This document shows positions 15,683-25,204 of a DNA stretch of 64,000 bases, piece after piece. The DNA comes from an uncultured Armatimonadota bacterium (GTDB lineage Bacteria > Armatimonadota > Fimbriimonadia > Fimbriimonadales > Fimbriimonadaceae). The DNA is taken from the NCBI GenBank assembly GCA_903833215.1, contig CAILEM010000048.1, forward strand, positions 1-64,000, in the 5' to 3' direction. A model generated the notes under the pieces. The model was not told where the DNA came from. It searched no databases and saw only the letters and a program-made list of their open reading frames with translations. The position numbers and the translations under genes were made by a program. How positions within the stretch are numbered: the first letter of the stretch is position 1; each line of letters begins with the position of its first letter.

Positions 15683-17134
15683 CTAACCTTTGCCGTCGGC
15701 TGGCTTTGCTGGCGGCGTAACTACCTCTGCATAGATCGAAACCTGGGCGACCTTGTTTTGTGGGGTCCAGACGAAGGAAGCGATAAAGCTCTGGGTGCCG
15801 CTTGAGATGCGGTAGACGAGAACGGTATCCGTACCCTGAACTCGCGAACCCCCGAATGTCAGGCTGTCCACCGTCTTGAGTTGGTTCCATGTGCTTCGCG
15901 CGGCCGATTTCACGCGGCCAGTTTTCATAGGCAAGACCATTTCCGGTTCCATCAGCGCCTCATCCGGTTTCCCTTCCGCAAGCGCGGCAATGACGAGTTT
16001 TATTTTCTCGGTGAGTTTTGGATCTGGATCGGGAACGGGTGCAAATGGCGGATTCGACAGTGTCGGATCAAATAATTCGGCGATGTGCTTGGTCATCGCC
16101 TCCGCGGGAAGTGGATAGAGATTCGACAAAAGGATGACCGAGAGCTTCATGCCTGGGAATCGACTGATTCCTGCGCTGTAGCCGGCGCTGTTACCGCTAT
16201 GCCCCATGTAACCCTTGGTACCGGGTTGGTTGAGATACCAACCCATTCCGTAGGCATGGGTTCTTCCGCTAGTTAGCTTGGTTCGCGTCCAGATGGTTTG
16301 ATAGGACTTGCGATTGAGTAGCCGCAGATCGTTGAGGGCGGCATCCCATTTCACGAGATCCGGGATGTTTGAGATCAGCCCACCATCGGCTTTGATGCTT
16401 GCGGCCCCCTTTGGCGTAGGCATGAGCGCCCGCCGACGAATCACATAACCGCGTGCTTCACCGGGAACGGGGCCTGTCCCCTCCGAGAATATCGTGTGCG
16501 TCATGCCGAGCGGGCGAAGGATGTTCTCTTGTACGAACTTCGTGTAGGGTTCTTTGATCAGATCTTCAATCAGCCACCCCAGCAAAGCGTAGTTGGTATT
16601 GCTATACGCCCATGCCTGCTCTGGGGGGAAATCTAGAGGAAGCTTTCCAACGTTTTCGATGAACTGTGCACGTGTGAATTTGTCGAGCAGCCCCAAACCA
16701 GGGAGCGACACATACTCAGGCAAGCCAGAGTCCTGATTCAGGAGGTTGCGAACCTTGATTGGACTCCAACTAGGTGGGGCATCGGAAAGGTACTTCGAAA
16801 TCGAATCGTCGAGGTTGATGCGTCCAGCTTCGACAAGGATCATGATCGCCATCGAAGTGAACTGCTTGGTAAGCGATCCGATTTCAAACAGATCGTCGAT
16901 TTTTGCGAGGCGCTTCTCGCGAATATCAGAAAGTCCAGACGCTCCTGATCGTACGATCTGGCCGTTCTTGACGATTGCGAAGGCTATCTCCGGAATCTGC
17001 CGCTTTTGCATTTCCGACCTTAAGTAGTCGTCGATCGAATCTGCCTTAGCGAGACACGCGATTCCAGCAAGCACTAAAAACGATGCTAGTTTCGCAACGG
17101 GACAACCTGCAATTCCGAGCATCGATGTTCTCAT
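15683..17134 (-). CDS. Secreted class C beta-lactamase-fold serine hydrolase
   Basis: The protein has 483 residues with an N-terminal export signal (LASFLVLAGIACLAKA). Active-site motifs are SLTK (SxxK) near residue 87, YSNTNY (YxN), and GHSGNSAGY (HxG in place of KTG), the set found in family S12 esterases, D-aminopeptidases and AmpC-like enzymes. The last ~110 residues after LFDPTL form an extra domain of the DUF3471 or cystatin-like kind seen in many environmental members. It is most likely a peptidase or esterase of the envelope and not a resistance enzyme. Divergent from deoB, with 18 bases between the starts. Confidence 0.8.
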   Translation of the reverse strand: MRTSMLGIAGCPVAKLASFLVLAGIACLAKADSIDDYLRSEMQKRQIPEIAFAIVKNGQIVRSGASGLSDIREKRLAKIDDLFEIGSLTKQFTSMAIMILVEAGRINLDDSISKYLSDAPPSWSPIKVRNLLNQDSGLPEYVSLPGLGLLDKFTRAQFIENVGKLPLDFPPEQAWAYSNTNYALLGWLIEDLIKEPYTKFVQENILRPLGMTHTIFSEGTGPVPGEARGYVIRRRALMPTPKGAASIKADGGLISNIPDLVKWDAALNDLRLLNRKSYQTIWTRTKLTSGRTHAYGMGWYLNQPGTKGYMGHSGNSAGYSAGISRFPGMKLSVILLSNLYPLPAEAMTKHIAELFDPTLSNPPFAPVPDPDPKLTEKIKLVIAALAEGKPDEALMEPEMVLPMKTGRVKSAARSTWNQLKTVDSLTFGGSRVQGTDTVLVYRISSGTQSFIASFVWTPQNKVAQVSIYAEVVTPPAKPADGKG

Positions 17135-17152
17135 AGCGTCTATAACCTACCC

Positions 17153-18295
17153 ATGAAGCGCGTGATTCTGATTGTTTTGGATGGATGTGGAGTTGGCGAG
17201 GCACCTGATGCCTCGCTGTTTAACGACAATGATCATCCTTCAACCATCAAGCACGTATGGGAAGCTGCAGGGCCACTGAACGTGCCAAACCTCAGGGCGT
17301 GCGGATTGCTGGCCGCCGCCGGTGTTGATGGTGAGACGGGCGGCCCCCCTTCTGGTTTCGGTGTTCGCTATGGCCGATTACGAGAACTGTCGATGGGCAA
17401 GGATTCTGTTACTGGCCACTGGGAAATGATGGGTGTCGTCACCGAGATCCCGTTTCCTACCTACCCAAACGGATTTCCTAGCGACTTGGTGGCTGAATTC
17501 GAACAGAGAATTGGTTCCAAGGTTATTGGGAATAAACCCGCCAGTGGAACGGCGATCATCGCCGAACTTGGTGCCGAGCACGTTGCCACCGGTAATCCAA
17601 TCCTGTACACAAGCGCTGATAGTGTTTTTCAGGTCGCATGTCATGAAGGCGTGGTGCCGATTGAACGGCTTTACGAGATGTGCGAGATTGGGAGACAGAT
17701 ATGCACAACACCCAACAATGTACAGCGAGTGATTGCACGCCCATTCGAAGGGGATGTCACCTCAGGATTTTCTCGAACGGGACGGCGAAAAGACTTTCCG
17801 CTGGTTGCGCCTACCAACCTCATTGACAAGATTAACGAGGTTTACGGTATTGGGCCGGTGCCAGAGTTGTTTGGTGGACGTGGCTTTATTCATGTGCCAC
17901 GAAGTCAGAACAATGCAGAACATGAGCTGGCACTTTGGGTTGCGATGGACTCTGGAAATCCGTTTATCTTCGCCAACTTCGAGGATTTCGACATGTTGTT
18001 TGGACACCGCAACGACCCCGTCGGCTTTGCCGGTGCCCTAACCCGTTTTGACGAGACGCTTGGCAAAGTTCTTGAACGTCTGACCGACGAGGATTTGCTG
18101 ATCCTTACCGCTGATCACGGCAATGATCCTACGACGGTGTCGACGGACCATTCGCGGGAATATGTGCCCATCTGTGTGGTTGGAAAGCACGTAACTTCGG
18201 CAAACCTTGGCGATCTCGACGGAATTACGACGGTTGGGGCCACGGTTGCGGCCCATCTCGGAGTGGAGTGGTTGATCGGCGCGAGTGCGCTTTAA
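17153..18295 (+). CDS. deoB: Phosphopentomutase
   Basis: This 380-residue enzyme interconverts (deoxy)ribose 1- and 5-phosphate in nucleoside salvage. It has the alkaline-phosphatase-superfamily metal and phosphate sites: VILIVLDGCGVGEAPDA at the N-terminus, GKDSVTGHWEMMG, NKPASGTAIIAELG, YTSADSVFQVACHE, and the late LILTADHGNDPTT and STDHSREYVPI. Length is normal for DeoB. No other nucleoside genes are adjacent. It is convergent with the pseudopilin gene, with only 18 bases between the stops. Confidence 0.93.
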   Translation: MKRVILIVLDGCGVGEAPDASLFNDNDHPSTIKHVWEAAGPLNVPNLRACGLLAAAGVDGETGGPPSGFGVRYGRLRELSMGKDSVTGHWEMMGVVTEIPFPTYPNGFPSDLVAEFEQRIGSKVIGNKPASGTAIIAELGAEHVATGNPILYTSADSVFQVACHEGVVPIERLYEMCEIGRQICTTPNNVQRVIARPFEGDVTSGFSRTGRRKDFPLVAPTNLIDKINEVYGIGPVPELFGGRGFIHVPRSQNNAEHELALWVAMDSGNPFIFANFEDFDMLFGHRNDPVGFAGALTRFDETLGKVLERLTDEDLLILTADHGNDPTTVSTDHSREYVPICVVGKHVTSANLGDLDGITTVGATVAAHLGVEWLIGASAL

Positions 18296-18313
18296 TCGGC
18301 CACACAAGCGCAT

Positions 18314-19006
18314 CTACCAACAGGGCTTCGAAGGGTCTCCCGATGTGATCCCGATGAAGTTGTCCCGTGCGTGTGAGATTTTTGCGTGCGCATCGGTAAA
18401 CAGAATCGCGGTCCCGCCCGCATGCCACTGCGAGAAGCCATCCACGGCCGGATTCAGAAATCCGTCATTTGTTCCGCCTTGGTTTTGTTGCCAAGGGACG
18501 AAGCTGTTGAATGTGCCTTCTTCACCCAGCAACATCATGCCGGATGGATTTGCGATGGAGCTGAGGGGGCCGCCCACATTAATGCCGGTTGTCACGAACG
18601 GTGCCACGATGAGGCATCCGTTGTAAGCAAAGGAGAGACCCGACTGTTGTGATGACCCGTCGTTTGGAGATGTGAAGACCTTCTTACTGGTGACGTAAGG
18701 GAACAGGACTCCTTTGGTGACGTCGAAATGGCCAGGGCCACCCGTGCCAAACTCGTCGTAATACACCCACCCTCCGACCATTCCAGTGCCTGGCTGCCCA
18801 TCCGTGACGCCTGGCAGTCGGTCGTCGTTGTCGCTAGTGTAGAGCCCAAATGCCGCTCCAAGTTGCTTTAGGTTTGAAATCGTGACAGAGTCATTCGCTG
18901 CTGCTTTTGCCCGGGCAAAAACAGGGAAGAGGAGTGCCGCCAATATCCCGATAATGGCGATCACGACCAACAATTCAATCAGGGTGAATCCCGAATTACG
19001 CTTCAT
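18314..19006 (-). CDS. Type II/IV pseudopilin-like protein with DUF1559-type body
   Basis: This 230-residue protein has a class III signal: [19 protein letters not shown] with the conserved Glu5, then [11 protein letters not shown]. The body holds KLFVT-free sequence with [30 protein letters not shown] and a late [17 protein letters not shown], the pattern of the large pseudopilin families that are amplified in Armatimonadota and Planctomycetes. It would be cleaved by a prepilin peptidase and assembled at the inner membrane. A structured leader (19026-19114) precedes it. Its precise role in a secretion or pilus machine is unknown. Confidence 0.8.
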   Translation of the reverse strand: MKRNSGFTLIELLVVIAIIGILAALLFPVFARAKAAANDSVTISNLKQLGAAFGLYTSDNDDRLPGVTDGQPGTGMVGGWVYYDEFGTGGPGHFDVTKGVLFPYVTSKKVFTSPNDGSSQQSGLSFAYNGCLIVAPFVTTGINVGGPLSSIANPSGMMLLGEEGTFNSFVPWQQNQGGTNDGFLNPAVDGFSQWHAGGTAILFTDAHAKISHARDNFIGITSGDPSKPCW

Positions 19007-19025
19007 TACTTCGCCCGGTTCTTGG

Positions 19026-19114
19026 CTGGGAAATTGGCGTAACGCGCTATTTCCCAGTCCCGTGTTTTACACGAATAAGGTCTGCGTTAGGTTTCGATTG
19101 GCGACCCAATCGAA
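19026..19114 (-). other. Two hairpins between the EAL gene and the pseudopilin gene
   Basis: A 9-bp perfect stem (CTGGGAAAT at 19026-19034 with its complement at 19049-19057) and a second 9-bp stem (TTCGATTGG at 19093-19101 with CCAATCGAA at 19106-19114) lie in the leader of the pseudopilin and just after the EAL gene. No U-tract follows, so neither is a classical terminator on the minus strand. They could be a folded leader or a processing site. They do not match the c-di-GMP riboswitch consensus that I know. Confidence 0.45.
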
Positions 19115-19122
19115 CTTGAGTG

Positions 19123-19956
19123 CTAGACCAGTATGTGTCGAATGTTCTTTCGGCGATTAAGTATCCAGTCACCCGTTTCCTCTGCTTTTAGAGGTTGAGT
19201 GACCAAGAATCCGTGGACAAAATCGCATCCAAGCTGTCGAAGATAGTCAAGCGTGGGCTTGTCCTCAATGCCCTCGGCAACGACGCTTAGTCCGAGGCTG
19301 TGGCTCATTTGGATGGTCGACTTAATAAAGGCACGTGCCTCAGCAGACTGGCCCGCAGCGATTCCAAACGATTTGTCGATCTTGACTTCGGTAAATGGCA
19401 GCCGAGCGAGTAGGGACAGCGATGAGTTACCCAATCCAAAGCCATCGATTGCAACTCGGAAGCCCTTCGTTCGAAGGCGGTTGAACATATCCAAGGCATG
19501 GAGTCGCTCACCCAATACGGCAGTCTCCGAAATTTCAAGGATGATAGCGTCGAATCGAATTCCTGACTGGCCGCACTTGTGCTTCAGCCAGTCGGCGAAG
19601 TCAAGGTCGCTAAGTCGCTTGGCGGAGATATTGATAGAAAGGGAAAGACCAGGCACTCCGGATGTGGTCACGTACCATCGGAAAGACTCGTCAACAACAA
19701 ATTCTGTAATCGCCCCGATCAGGCCGTTGTCTTCAGCGATGGGAATGAAGTCGACTGGAAGTACCAATCCACGCGTCGGATGATCCCATCGAATGAGTGC
19801 CTCAAATCCCTTTAAGCCTAGGGTTTCGCAATCGAGCTTGGGCTGATACCTCAGGCTAAATTGCTTAGAATTCAAAGCAGTTTGAATTTCTGCGGCTGAG
19901 ATGGGAGTGTCGCCTGCGCTGTTCCCCATTGTTGCTTCCGGTTCCATCGGGCTCAT
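19123..19956 (-). CDS. EAL-domain cyclic di-GMP phosphodiesterase
   Basis: This 277-residue single-domain protein carries the EAL signature as FEALIRWDHP, then ISETAVLG (a metal-binding Glu), VAIDGFGLGNSSL (canonical DDFGTG, here DGFGLGN), VKIDKSF and VVAEGIEDKPTLDYLRQLGC. The DDFG loop is altered from DD to DG, which may weaken catalysis. It has no sensory or GGDEF domain. I chose ATG 19956, which has AAGGA nine bases upstream, over the TTG at 20019. It lies upstream of the pseudopilin gene on the same strand, so a link to surface motility is plausible. Confidence 0.8.
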   Translation of the reverse strand: MSPMEPEATMGNSAGDTPISAAEIQTALNSKQFSLRYQPKLDCETLGLKGFEALIRWDHPTRGLVLPVDFIPIAEDNGLIGAITEFVVDESFRWYVTTSGVPGLSLSINISAKRLSDLDFADWLKHKCGQSGIRFDAIILEISETAVLGERLHALDMFNRLRTKGFRVAIDGFGLGNSSLSLLARLPFTEVKIDKSFGIAAGQSAEARAFIKSTIQMSHSLGLSVVAEGIEDKPTLDYLRQLGCDFVHGFLVTQPLKAEETGDWILNRRKNIRHILV

Positions 19957-20215
19957 AATATGATTCCTTGAGGCAATGCTGTTTCGCCCAGCTATTCTGA
20001 GCGAATCTCGCACAGCCAATTGAGCATTCGGACCTAGTGCAGCTTATTCGAACGTGGTTTGACTCCAAAATGGCACCCGAATTCCGTCAACAGATCCTGC
20101 CAACCTAATTATCCTCGATTTTAGGACTGTTTTAGGTGGCAGATAAGTCGCCGGAGCGCGACTCGCATCAAATCAGGGCTTTTGAGACCCCAGATAAATC
20201 CGACTTTCCGGCCGG

Positions 20216-20959
20216 TTAGTGCAGCATCTCAGCCAAGCGGTCGACTCCGACGCCGTCGAGGGTCTCAAACCTTGCATTGGCAGCCGAAAGATCGAGCGAA
20301 GATGTTTGTGAATTGGGCACGGCGATCACAAATATTCCTGCGCTGACCGCAGCCGCAATTCCGTTAGGAGAATCTTCAAAGGCTATGACTTCGTCTGTTC
20401 CGACCTTAAGCAAACTTGCCGCCTTCATATAGAGGTCTGGGTACGGCTTTGCGCGTAGAACATCATCTGCACACACGATGTGGCTGAAATACTGGAAGAG
20501 CCCAAGCCTCTGAAGGTGACCATCTACCCACCAATGCTTGGAACTCGAGGCAACCCCAAGTCGGATTCCCAGCGCTTTGGCTTCTTTGAGAAGTGGGACG
20601 ACACCGCGGCGTGGCTGCTCCGCGTAGATCATATTCATCAGTCGCTTCTTGCGCAACGTGTCAATCTCTTCAAGATCAAGCCCTCCCCCGACCAACCTAT
20701 CGAGCGCTTCCAACGGATCTTCCTTCATTTCTTCAGCTCCTCGCCCAATGGAATGAATCCACTGTTCATCGGAGAAGACCTGTCCGTAGTCACGATAGAG
20801 CTCGCGCCAAACAAGCACTTCTGGAGTTTCGGTATCAAGGATGAGACCGTCGAAGTCAAAGATAAGGGCGTCTAGAGGCACAGAAAGAGAATAACAGGTT
20901 TCAGGCAATGGGAAGACGTCGATTATCCGTTTGTGATATCGCGCCATCCAAGGGTGCAT
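20216..20959 (-). CDS. HAD-superfamily phosphatase or phosphomutase (subfamily IA)
   Basis: HAD motif I is ALIFDFDGLILDTE, motif II is GVASSSKHWWVDGHL, the conserved Lys lies in RAKPYPDLYMKAA, and motif IV is IAFEDSPNGIAAAVSAG. The helical cap sits between motifs I and II. This arrangement is that of beta-phosphoglucomutase and of sugar-phosphate phosphatases; the substrate is not predictable. The initial 28 residues before VPLDALIFDFDG are not conserved in the family, so translation may start at the GTG of VPLDA. The gene runs away from rnj, which starts 61 bases from its start. Confidence 0.82.
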   Translation of the reverse strand: MHPWMARYHKRIIDVFPLPETCYSLSVPLDALIFDFDGLILDTETPEVLVWRELYRDYGQVFSDEQWIHSIGRGAEEMKEDPLEALDRLVGGGLDLEEIDTLRKKRLMNMIYAEQPRRGVVPLLKEAKALGIRLGVASSSKHWWVDGHLQRLGLFQYFSHIVCADDVLRAKPYPDLYMKAASLLKVGTDEVIAFEDSPNGIAAAVSAGIFVIAVPNSQTSSLDLSAANARFETLDGVGVDRLAEMLH

Positions 20960-21019
20960 ATCCTGCGGCGAGTGCTATCTTCCGAGACGACTGCGGGTTA
21001 GCAGGTACCCTGTTACCTT

Positions 21020-22669
21020 ATGGGATTGGTTCAAGTTATTGCCTTAGGGGGCGTTGGAGAGATTGGTAAGAACTGCACAGTGGTTCGCGAGGATGACGAC
21101 ATCGTCGTTGTCGACTGTGGCCTAAGCTTTCCGAACGAGGAGATGCTCGGCATCGATATCGTCGTTCCTGATTTCACGTATTTGGTTCAGAACCAATCAA
21201 TGGTCCGGGGCGTGTTCATCACCCATGCCCACGAAGATCACGTTGGAGGGTTGCCGTACCTTCTCAACCAGATCGATGTACCGATCTACTGCACCGAATT
21301 CACCCAAGCGCTGATTCGCTCCAAGCTCGAAGAGAAGTTGCCGCACAAGAAGATCGATATTCGAATCTTCAAGCACGGAGATCGTATTGCGGCTGGCAAG
21401 ATGGAAATTGAGCCAGTGAGGGTGACTCACTCGATTCCAGAAAACTGCTCGATGGCGGTGCGAACATCGCATGGAATCGTTTTCTTCACCGGCGACTTTA
21501 AGTTTGACTTCACTCCGGTCGATGGCAAGCTTGCCAACATCACGCGAATAGGTGAGATGGGACTTGAGGGAGTTCTCCTCCTTCTGAGCGACTCGACCAA
21601 CGTCGAGCGTCCAGGCTGGGGACCTAGCGAGCGAGCTGTTACCGCGGGTCTGAGAAATGTATTCGCCGAAGCGGAGGGTCGTGTCCTTCTCACAACTTTT
21701 GCTAGCAACATCCACCGAATGCAGCAGGTGTATGAAGTTGCCGCCGAAATGGGCCGTAAGGTCGCTGTGGTCGGTCGCAGAATGGAACAGAATCTCGACG
21801 TTTGCGAGCGAATGGGCTACGTAAAAGTGCCCAAGGGTACGCGCATCCGACTCGACGAAATGCGGATGTATTCCGATAAGCAGCTCGCGATCTTAACCAC
21901 AGGTAGCCAAGGCGAACCGATGTCAGCGCTGGTTCAGATGTCGAAGGGCGAATACGGAAGACTTCAGGTTAAACAGGGAGATACGCTCATCTACTCTGCT
22001 CGACCCATTCCAGGTAACGAGGGTGCGATTTGGCGCACGATCAACCGCCTCTTTAATCAGGGCTGTAAGGTCATTTACGAATCTCCGACTCCTATCCATG
22101 TAAGCGGCCACGCCTACCAAGAAGAGCTGAAGATGATGATCAACCTCACCCGGCCGTACTACATTGCACCTGTTCATGGCGAGCCACGTCATCAGTATCT
22201 GTACAACAAGATCGCCTCCCAAATGGGATATCCAGATCACCGTCTTTTCACGATGAAAGACGGCATTCCGCTCTGCATGGATGATACGAGTGCCCACTTC
22301 GGTGAGCAAGTGCCCTGCGGAAGGGTTCTCGTGGATAACAGCGGCACCATGGACGGCGTCCCCGATGAAGTCCTACGAGATCGATTTAACGTCGCCAATG
22401 ACGGAATCGTTGTCATCACGGTTCCTGTCGACACAACTGCCGGCGAAATGGCGGGAGATCCTGTCATTCAAGCGCGAGCCTTCTCAGGCCCTGCCGGAAT
22501 CTTGGATGCAGCATATGACGTGCTGTTCGATGCACTAGCCGCCCTAAGCAAGGACGAACTTAAGGACACCGCTCGTGTCAAGCATGACGCATCCGACGTT
22601 GTACGCCGGTTGATCCAGAAGCGAACGGGACTGCGACCGCTCGTATTGCCAATCGTCGTCGAAGTCTAA
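21020..22669 (+). CDS. rnj: Ribonuclease J
   Basis: This 549-residue metallo-beta-lactamase/beta-CASP RNase has endo- and 5'-3' exonuclease activity in mRNA decay and rRNA maturation. Motifs: GGVGEIGKNC, motif 2 FITHAHEDHVGG (zinc ligands), FTGDFKFD, SDSTNVERPGWGPSE, TTGSQGEPMSAL, IPVHVSGH-like PTPIHVSGHAYQEEL and YIAPVHGEPRHQ. The length matches RNase J1/J2. It is an independent transcription unit; a hairpin near 22681-22711 separates it from the convergent mntR-like gene. Confidence 0.93.
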   Translation: MGLVQVIALGGVGEIGKNCTVVREDDDIVVVDCGLSFPNEEMLGIDIVVPDFTYLVQNQSMVRGVFITHAHEDHVGGLPYLLNQIDVPIYCTEFTQALIRSKLEEKLPHKKIDIRIFKHGDRIAAGKMEIEPVRVTHSIPENCSMAVRTSHGIVFFTGDFKFDFTPVDGKLANITRIGEMGLEGVLLLLSDSTNVERPGWGPSERAVTAGLRNVFAEAEGRVLLTTFASNIHRMQQVYEVAAEMGRKVAVVGRRMEQNLDVCERMGYVKVPKGTRIRLDEMRMYSDKQLAILTTGSQGEPMSALVQMSKGEYGRLQVKQGDTLIYSARPIPGNEGAIWRTINRLFNQGCKVIYESPTPIHVSGHAYQEELKMMINLTRPYYIAPVHGEPRHQYLYNKIASQMGYPDHRLFTMKDGIPLCMDDTSAHFGEQVPCGRVLVDNSGTMDGVPDEVLRDRFNVANDGIVVITVPVDTTAGEMAGDPVIQARAFSGPAGILDAAYDVLFDALAALSKDELKDTARVKHDASDVVRRLIQKRTGLRPLVLPIVVEV

Positions 22670-22680
22670 ATATCGCTAGT

Positions 22681-22711
22681 CGGTACCGGGTTCAGGGATT
22701 CCTCGCCCGGT
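22681..22711. terminator. Hairpin between convergent rnj and mntR-like genes
   Basis: GGTACCGGG and CCCGGTATC can pair across a loop of about 15 bases, between stops that face each other. No clear U-tract follows on either strand, so it is a probable but weak convergent terminator. Confidence 0.4.
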
Positions 22712-22732
22712 ATCGAGTTCAAACCCAGTCCT

Positions 22733-23167
22733 CTACGATTTCAGCTTGCCGCACTTATCGAGGAACTGCTTCATTGCATCCAAGGTCTGCGAACTTACGT
22801 GGTGTTCGATGCCTTCGGCGTCGGCTTCCGCATTTTCTTCATCGACACCCAGCGCAATGAGAAAGTCGTGGACAAGGGCATGACGGATTCTTGCCGATTG
22901 AGCTAACTCGGTGCCCTTCTCGGTTAGAAAAATACTCCGGTACGGCTGCGACTTCACGTAGCCTTCGCGTTGAAGCCTTTGCACCGTCTTTGACACCGTG
23001 ACATGGCTGATGCCGAGGACGTCGGCGAGATCAACGGCTCTTGCTTCGCCAGACTCCTTGATGAGCGAGTCGATCAACTCGACGTAATCCTCCGCCTTCT
23101 CACGACTGTGGTCGTCTCTCGTTCGCTGAAATCGGTTGGTCGGCATGGTTTGTGGCTGGAGGGGCAT
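22733..23167 (-). CDS. mntR: DtxR/MntR-family metal-dependent transcription regulator
   Basis: The protein has 144 residues. The winged helix (VDLADVLGISHVTVSKTVQR, LQREGYVKSQPYRSIFLTEK) is followed by a helical metal-binding and dimerisation domain (HALVHDFLIALGVDEENAEA, DAEGIEHHVSSQTLDAM). The EGIEHH motif supplies metal ligands in MntR. It has no C-terminal SH3-like domain, which points to the MntR branch (manganese sensing) and not to IdeR. ATG could be 23167 or 23146 (MPTNRFQR). No Mn transporter gene is adjacent, so its target lies elsewhere. Confidence 0.85.
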   Translation of the reverse strand: MPLQPQTMPTNRFQRTRDDHSREKAEDYVELIDSLIKESGEARAVDLADVLGISHVTVSKTVQRLQREGYVKSQPYRSIFLTEKGTELAQSARIRHALVHDFLIALGVDEENAEADAEGIEHHVSSQTLDAMKQFLDKCGKLKS

Positions 23168-23331
23168 TGCCGATTTCTCGGTGGGAATACTATTACCCTT
23201 AATTCTGTCGCGCTGGCTTGAGCCTTCGCTCTTCAGGCTAAATTCGCATAATCAATTGCGTTTGGCGCAACGATATCCCCTGGTCGTACCTTCCGTGGTA
23301 GGCTCAGTTTACGCCGATTGGCATCACAACC

Positions 23332-24336
23332 TTGACTGAGGCCCTTTCCCCCTACATCGAATATAAAGACGTTCAGGTTGAATACCCCGGATATGTCACC
23401 GGCCTGAGCGATGTCTCTTTGCGCATTCAAAAGGGTGACTTTGTGTTTTTCGTGGGAAAAACGGGGGCAGGAAAGAGCACTTTAATCAAGCTCCTAACCC
23501 GCGAGGTACGGCACACCAAGGGAATCGTGACGCTTCAAGGCAAAGATTTGGGCCGCCTCCGATCTCGTGACATTCCTATTCTTCGCCGCGAGATGGGCAT
23601 CGTGCCCCAAGATTTTGCGCTTCTGCCTCGCAAGCGAGTGTGGGAGAACGTCGCATACGCGATGCGAGCGGTTGGGCACACGCGTTCGGCAGTACGTCGT
23701 AAGGTGCCCGAGATTCTCGATCAGGTCAACATTGGCCATCGAGCCGATGCCTATCCACATCAACTCTCGGGAGGGGAGCAGCAGCGTGTCGCCATTGCTC
23801 GAGCCCTGATCAACAATCCTCCGTTGCTCATCGCCGATGAACCCACCGGAAATCTCGACCCTGATCACTCGTGGGAGATCATGGAGTTGCTCAAGGCGCT
23901 CAATCTGAAGGGTACGACGGTGCTCGTGGCGAGTCACGACATCATGGTGATCCATCGTGTTGGTCGAAGAATCGTCACGCTGGACGGTGGGAGGATTTCC
24001 CATGATACTGAGACCTCCGAGACACTTTCTCCCGTAGAGCATTCCGCAGCCTTTGTGCCTCAGAGCCCCATCGAAGTGCGAAGCTCGGTCGAAACCCGTG
24101 CGCCGGTTGAGGAGCAATCACCTGTTGATGGAGATGTTCCTGTCGCGATCGAAGTTCCTGTGGCGCATTTGGAACCCACGGCAGTCACGGCCCCAGAAGA
24201 AGTCGAAACGGTGAGCGACGAAGTTCAAACCCATGAAATCTCTGCTCCAGTTCCAATTCAACCTACTCTAGAGCTTTCGGAGATTTTGGAAGCGGCATCC
24301 GAACTAACGGTCGAGGAGCCAAAGCAGGATGTTTGA
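23332..24336 (+). CDS. ftsE: Cell-division ABC ATPase FtsE with long acidic C-terminal tail
   Basis: Residues 1-225 are FtsE: Walker [17 protein letters not shown]-loop [10 protein letters not shown], signature [15 protein letters not shown], Walker [13 protein letters not shown] and switch His in VASHDIMV. It energises FtsX to switch on the periplasmic amidase activator at the septum. Residues about 230-334 form an unusual P/V/E-rich low-complexity tail ([38 protein letters not shown]) with no counterpart in standard FtsE. The start is TTG at 23332. It overlaps ftsX by eight bases. Confidence 0.92.
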   Translation: MTEALSPYIEYKDVQVEYPGYVTGLSDVSLRIQKGDFVFFVGKTGAGKSTLIKLLTREVRHTKGIVTLQGKDLGRLRSRDIPILRREMGIVPQDFALLPRKRVWENVAYAMRAVGHTRSAVRRKVPEILDQVNIGHRADAYPHQLSGGEQQRVAIARALINNPPLLIADEPTGNLDPDHSWEIMELLKALNLKGTTVLVASHDIMVIHRVGRRIVTLDGGRISHDTETSETLSPVEHSAAFVPQSPIEVRSSVETRAPVEEQSPVDGDVPVAIEVPVAHLEPTAVTAPEEVETVSDEVQTHEISAPVPIQPTLELSEILEAASELTVEEPKQDV

Positions 24337-25204
24337 TCGCATCAGCTTTGTCATCGGCGAGGCGATGTCGGCACTTCGGCGCAATGGTTTTATGACCTTT
24401 GCGTCGGTGAGCACCGTTGCCGTTTCGCTTTTCTTGCTCGGTGGCCTCGGCTATTCCTACATGCGAGCTGTCGACTACGCCCGATCCATTCCTGGCAAAT
24501 TCGACATGCGAGTGTTCCTCAAAGTTGGGACGACCAACGAGAAGATTTCAGAGGCGGCGGGCAAAATCCGGAAAATTCCCGGAGTCGCGTCCGTTCAGTG
24601 GATTCCTCGAGATAAGGCCTGGCAAAAAGAGATGCGGGATGACCCGGCGAACACGGCCGGGCTCGATAATCCCTATCCTGATGGCCTTAAGATTAGGATC
24701 AAGACCCTGAAAGACGGAGATCCTGTTGCCCGACAAATTAGCGCCATCGCTGAGGTGGACCCAGACCCCGGCGTCATTTATCTCAAGGAAGAGCAGCATC
24801 TCATTGATGACGGCCTTCAGGTGATGCGTTGGTTGGGACTGGTGATTGCTGGTCTCCTCTTCCTGACTGCGGGCGTTCTGATCTTTAACGCGATCAAACT
24901 GACCATCACCAATCGCAGGCGTGAAATCAGGATTATGCAACTCGTCGGAGCCTCTGGTTTCACGGTCAAGATGCCATTTCTGATCGAAGGGATCGTTCAG
25001 GGGATGCTCGGGGGAATGCTCTCGACACTGATGCTCTTCGGTACCCAGCACGTTTTTCAGAACTTCTTGATGACGCTGTCAAGCAGGACGCAACTCTCGG
25101 CTTTTCCCTCGCTCCAAGCCATGCTTATTCTCGGAGGAGTTGGCGGCATCTACGGTCTGATCTGTTCAGGACTTGCCGTGGCTTCAACTAGCGGCTCTCA
25201 ATGA
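24329..25204 (+). CDS. ftsX: Cell-division permease FtsX
   Basis: This 291-residue permease has four predicted membrane helices (FASVSTVAVSLFLLGGLGYS near the N-terminus; LGLVIAGLLFLTAGVLIFNA, then MPFLIEGIVQGMLGGMLSTL, and AMLILGGVGGIYGLICSGLA at the end) and an extracytoplasmic domain between helices 1 and 2 (MRVFLKVGTTNEKISEAAGK). TNRRREIRIMQLVGAS is the conserved FtsX cytoplasmic loop. It is cotranscribed with ftsE and with the M23 activator, whose ATG overlaps its TGA (ATGA). Confidence 0.93.
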   Translation: MFDRISFVIGEAMSALRRNGFMTFASVSTVAVSLFLLGGLGYSYMRAVDYARSIPGKFDMRVFLKVGTTNEKISEAAGKIRKIPGVASVQWIPRDKAWQKEMRDDPANTAGLDNPYPDGLKIRIKTLKDGDPVARQISAIAEVDPDPGVIYLKEEQHLIDDGLQVMRWLGLVIAGLLFLTAGVLIFNAIKLTITNRRREIRIMQLVGASGFTVKMPFLIEGIVQGMLGGMLSTLMLFGTQHVFQNFLMTLSSRTQLSAFPSLQAMLILGGVGGIYGLICSGLAVASTSGSQ

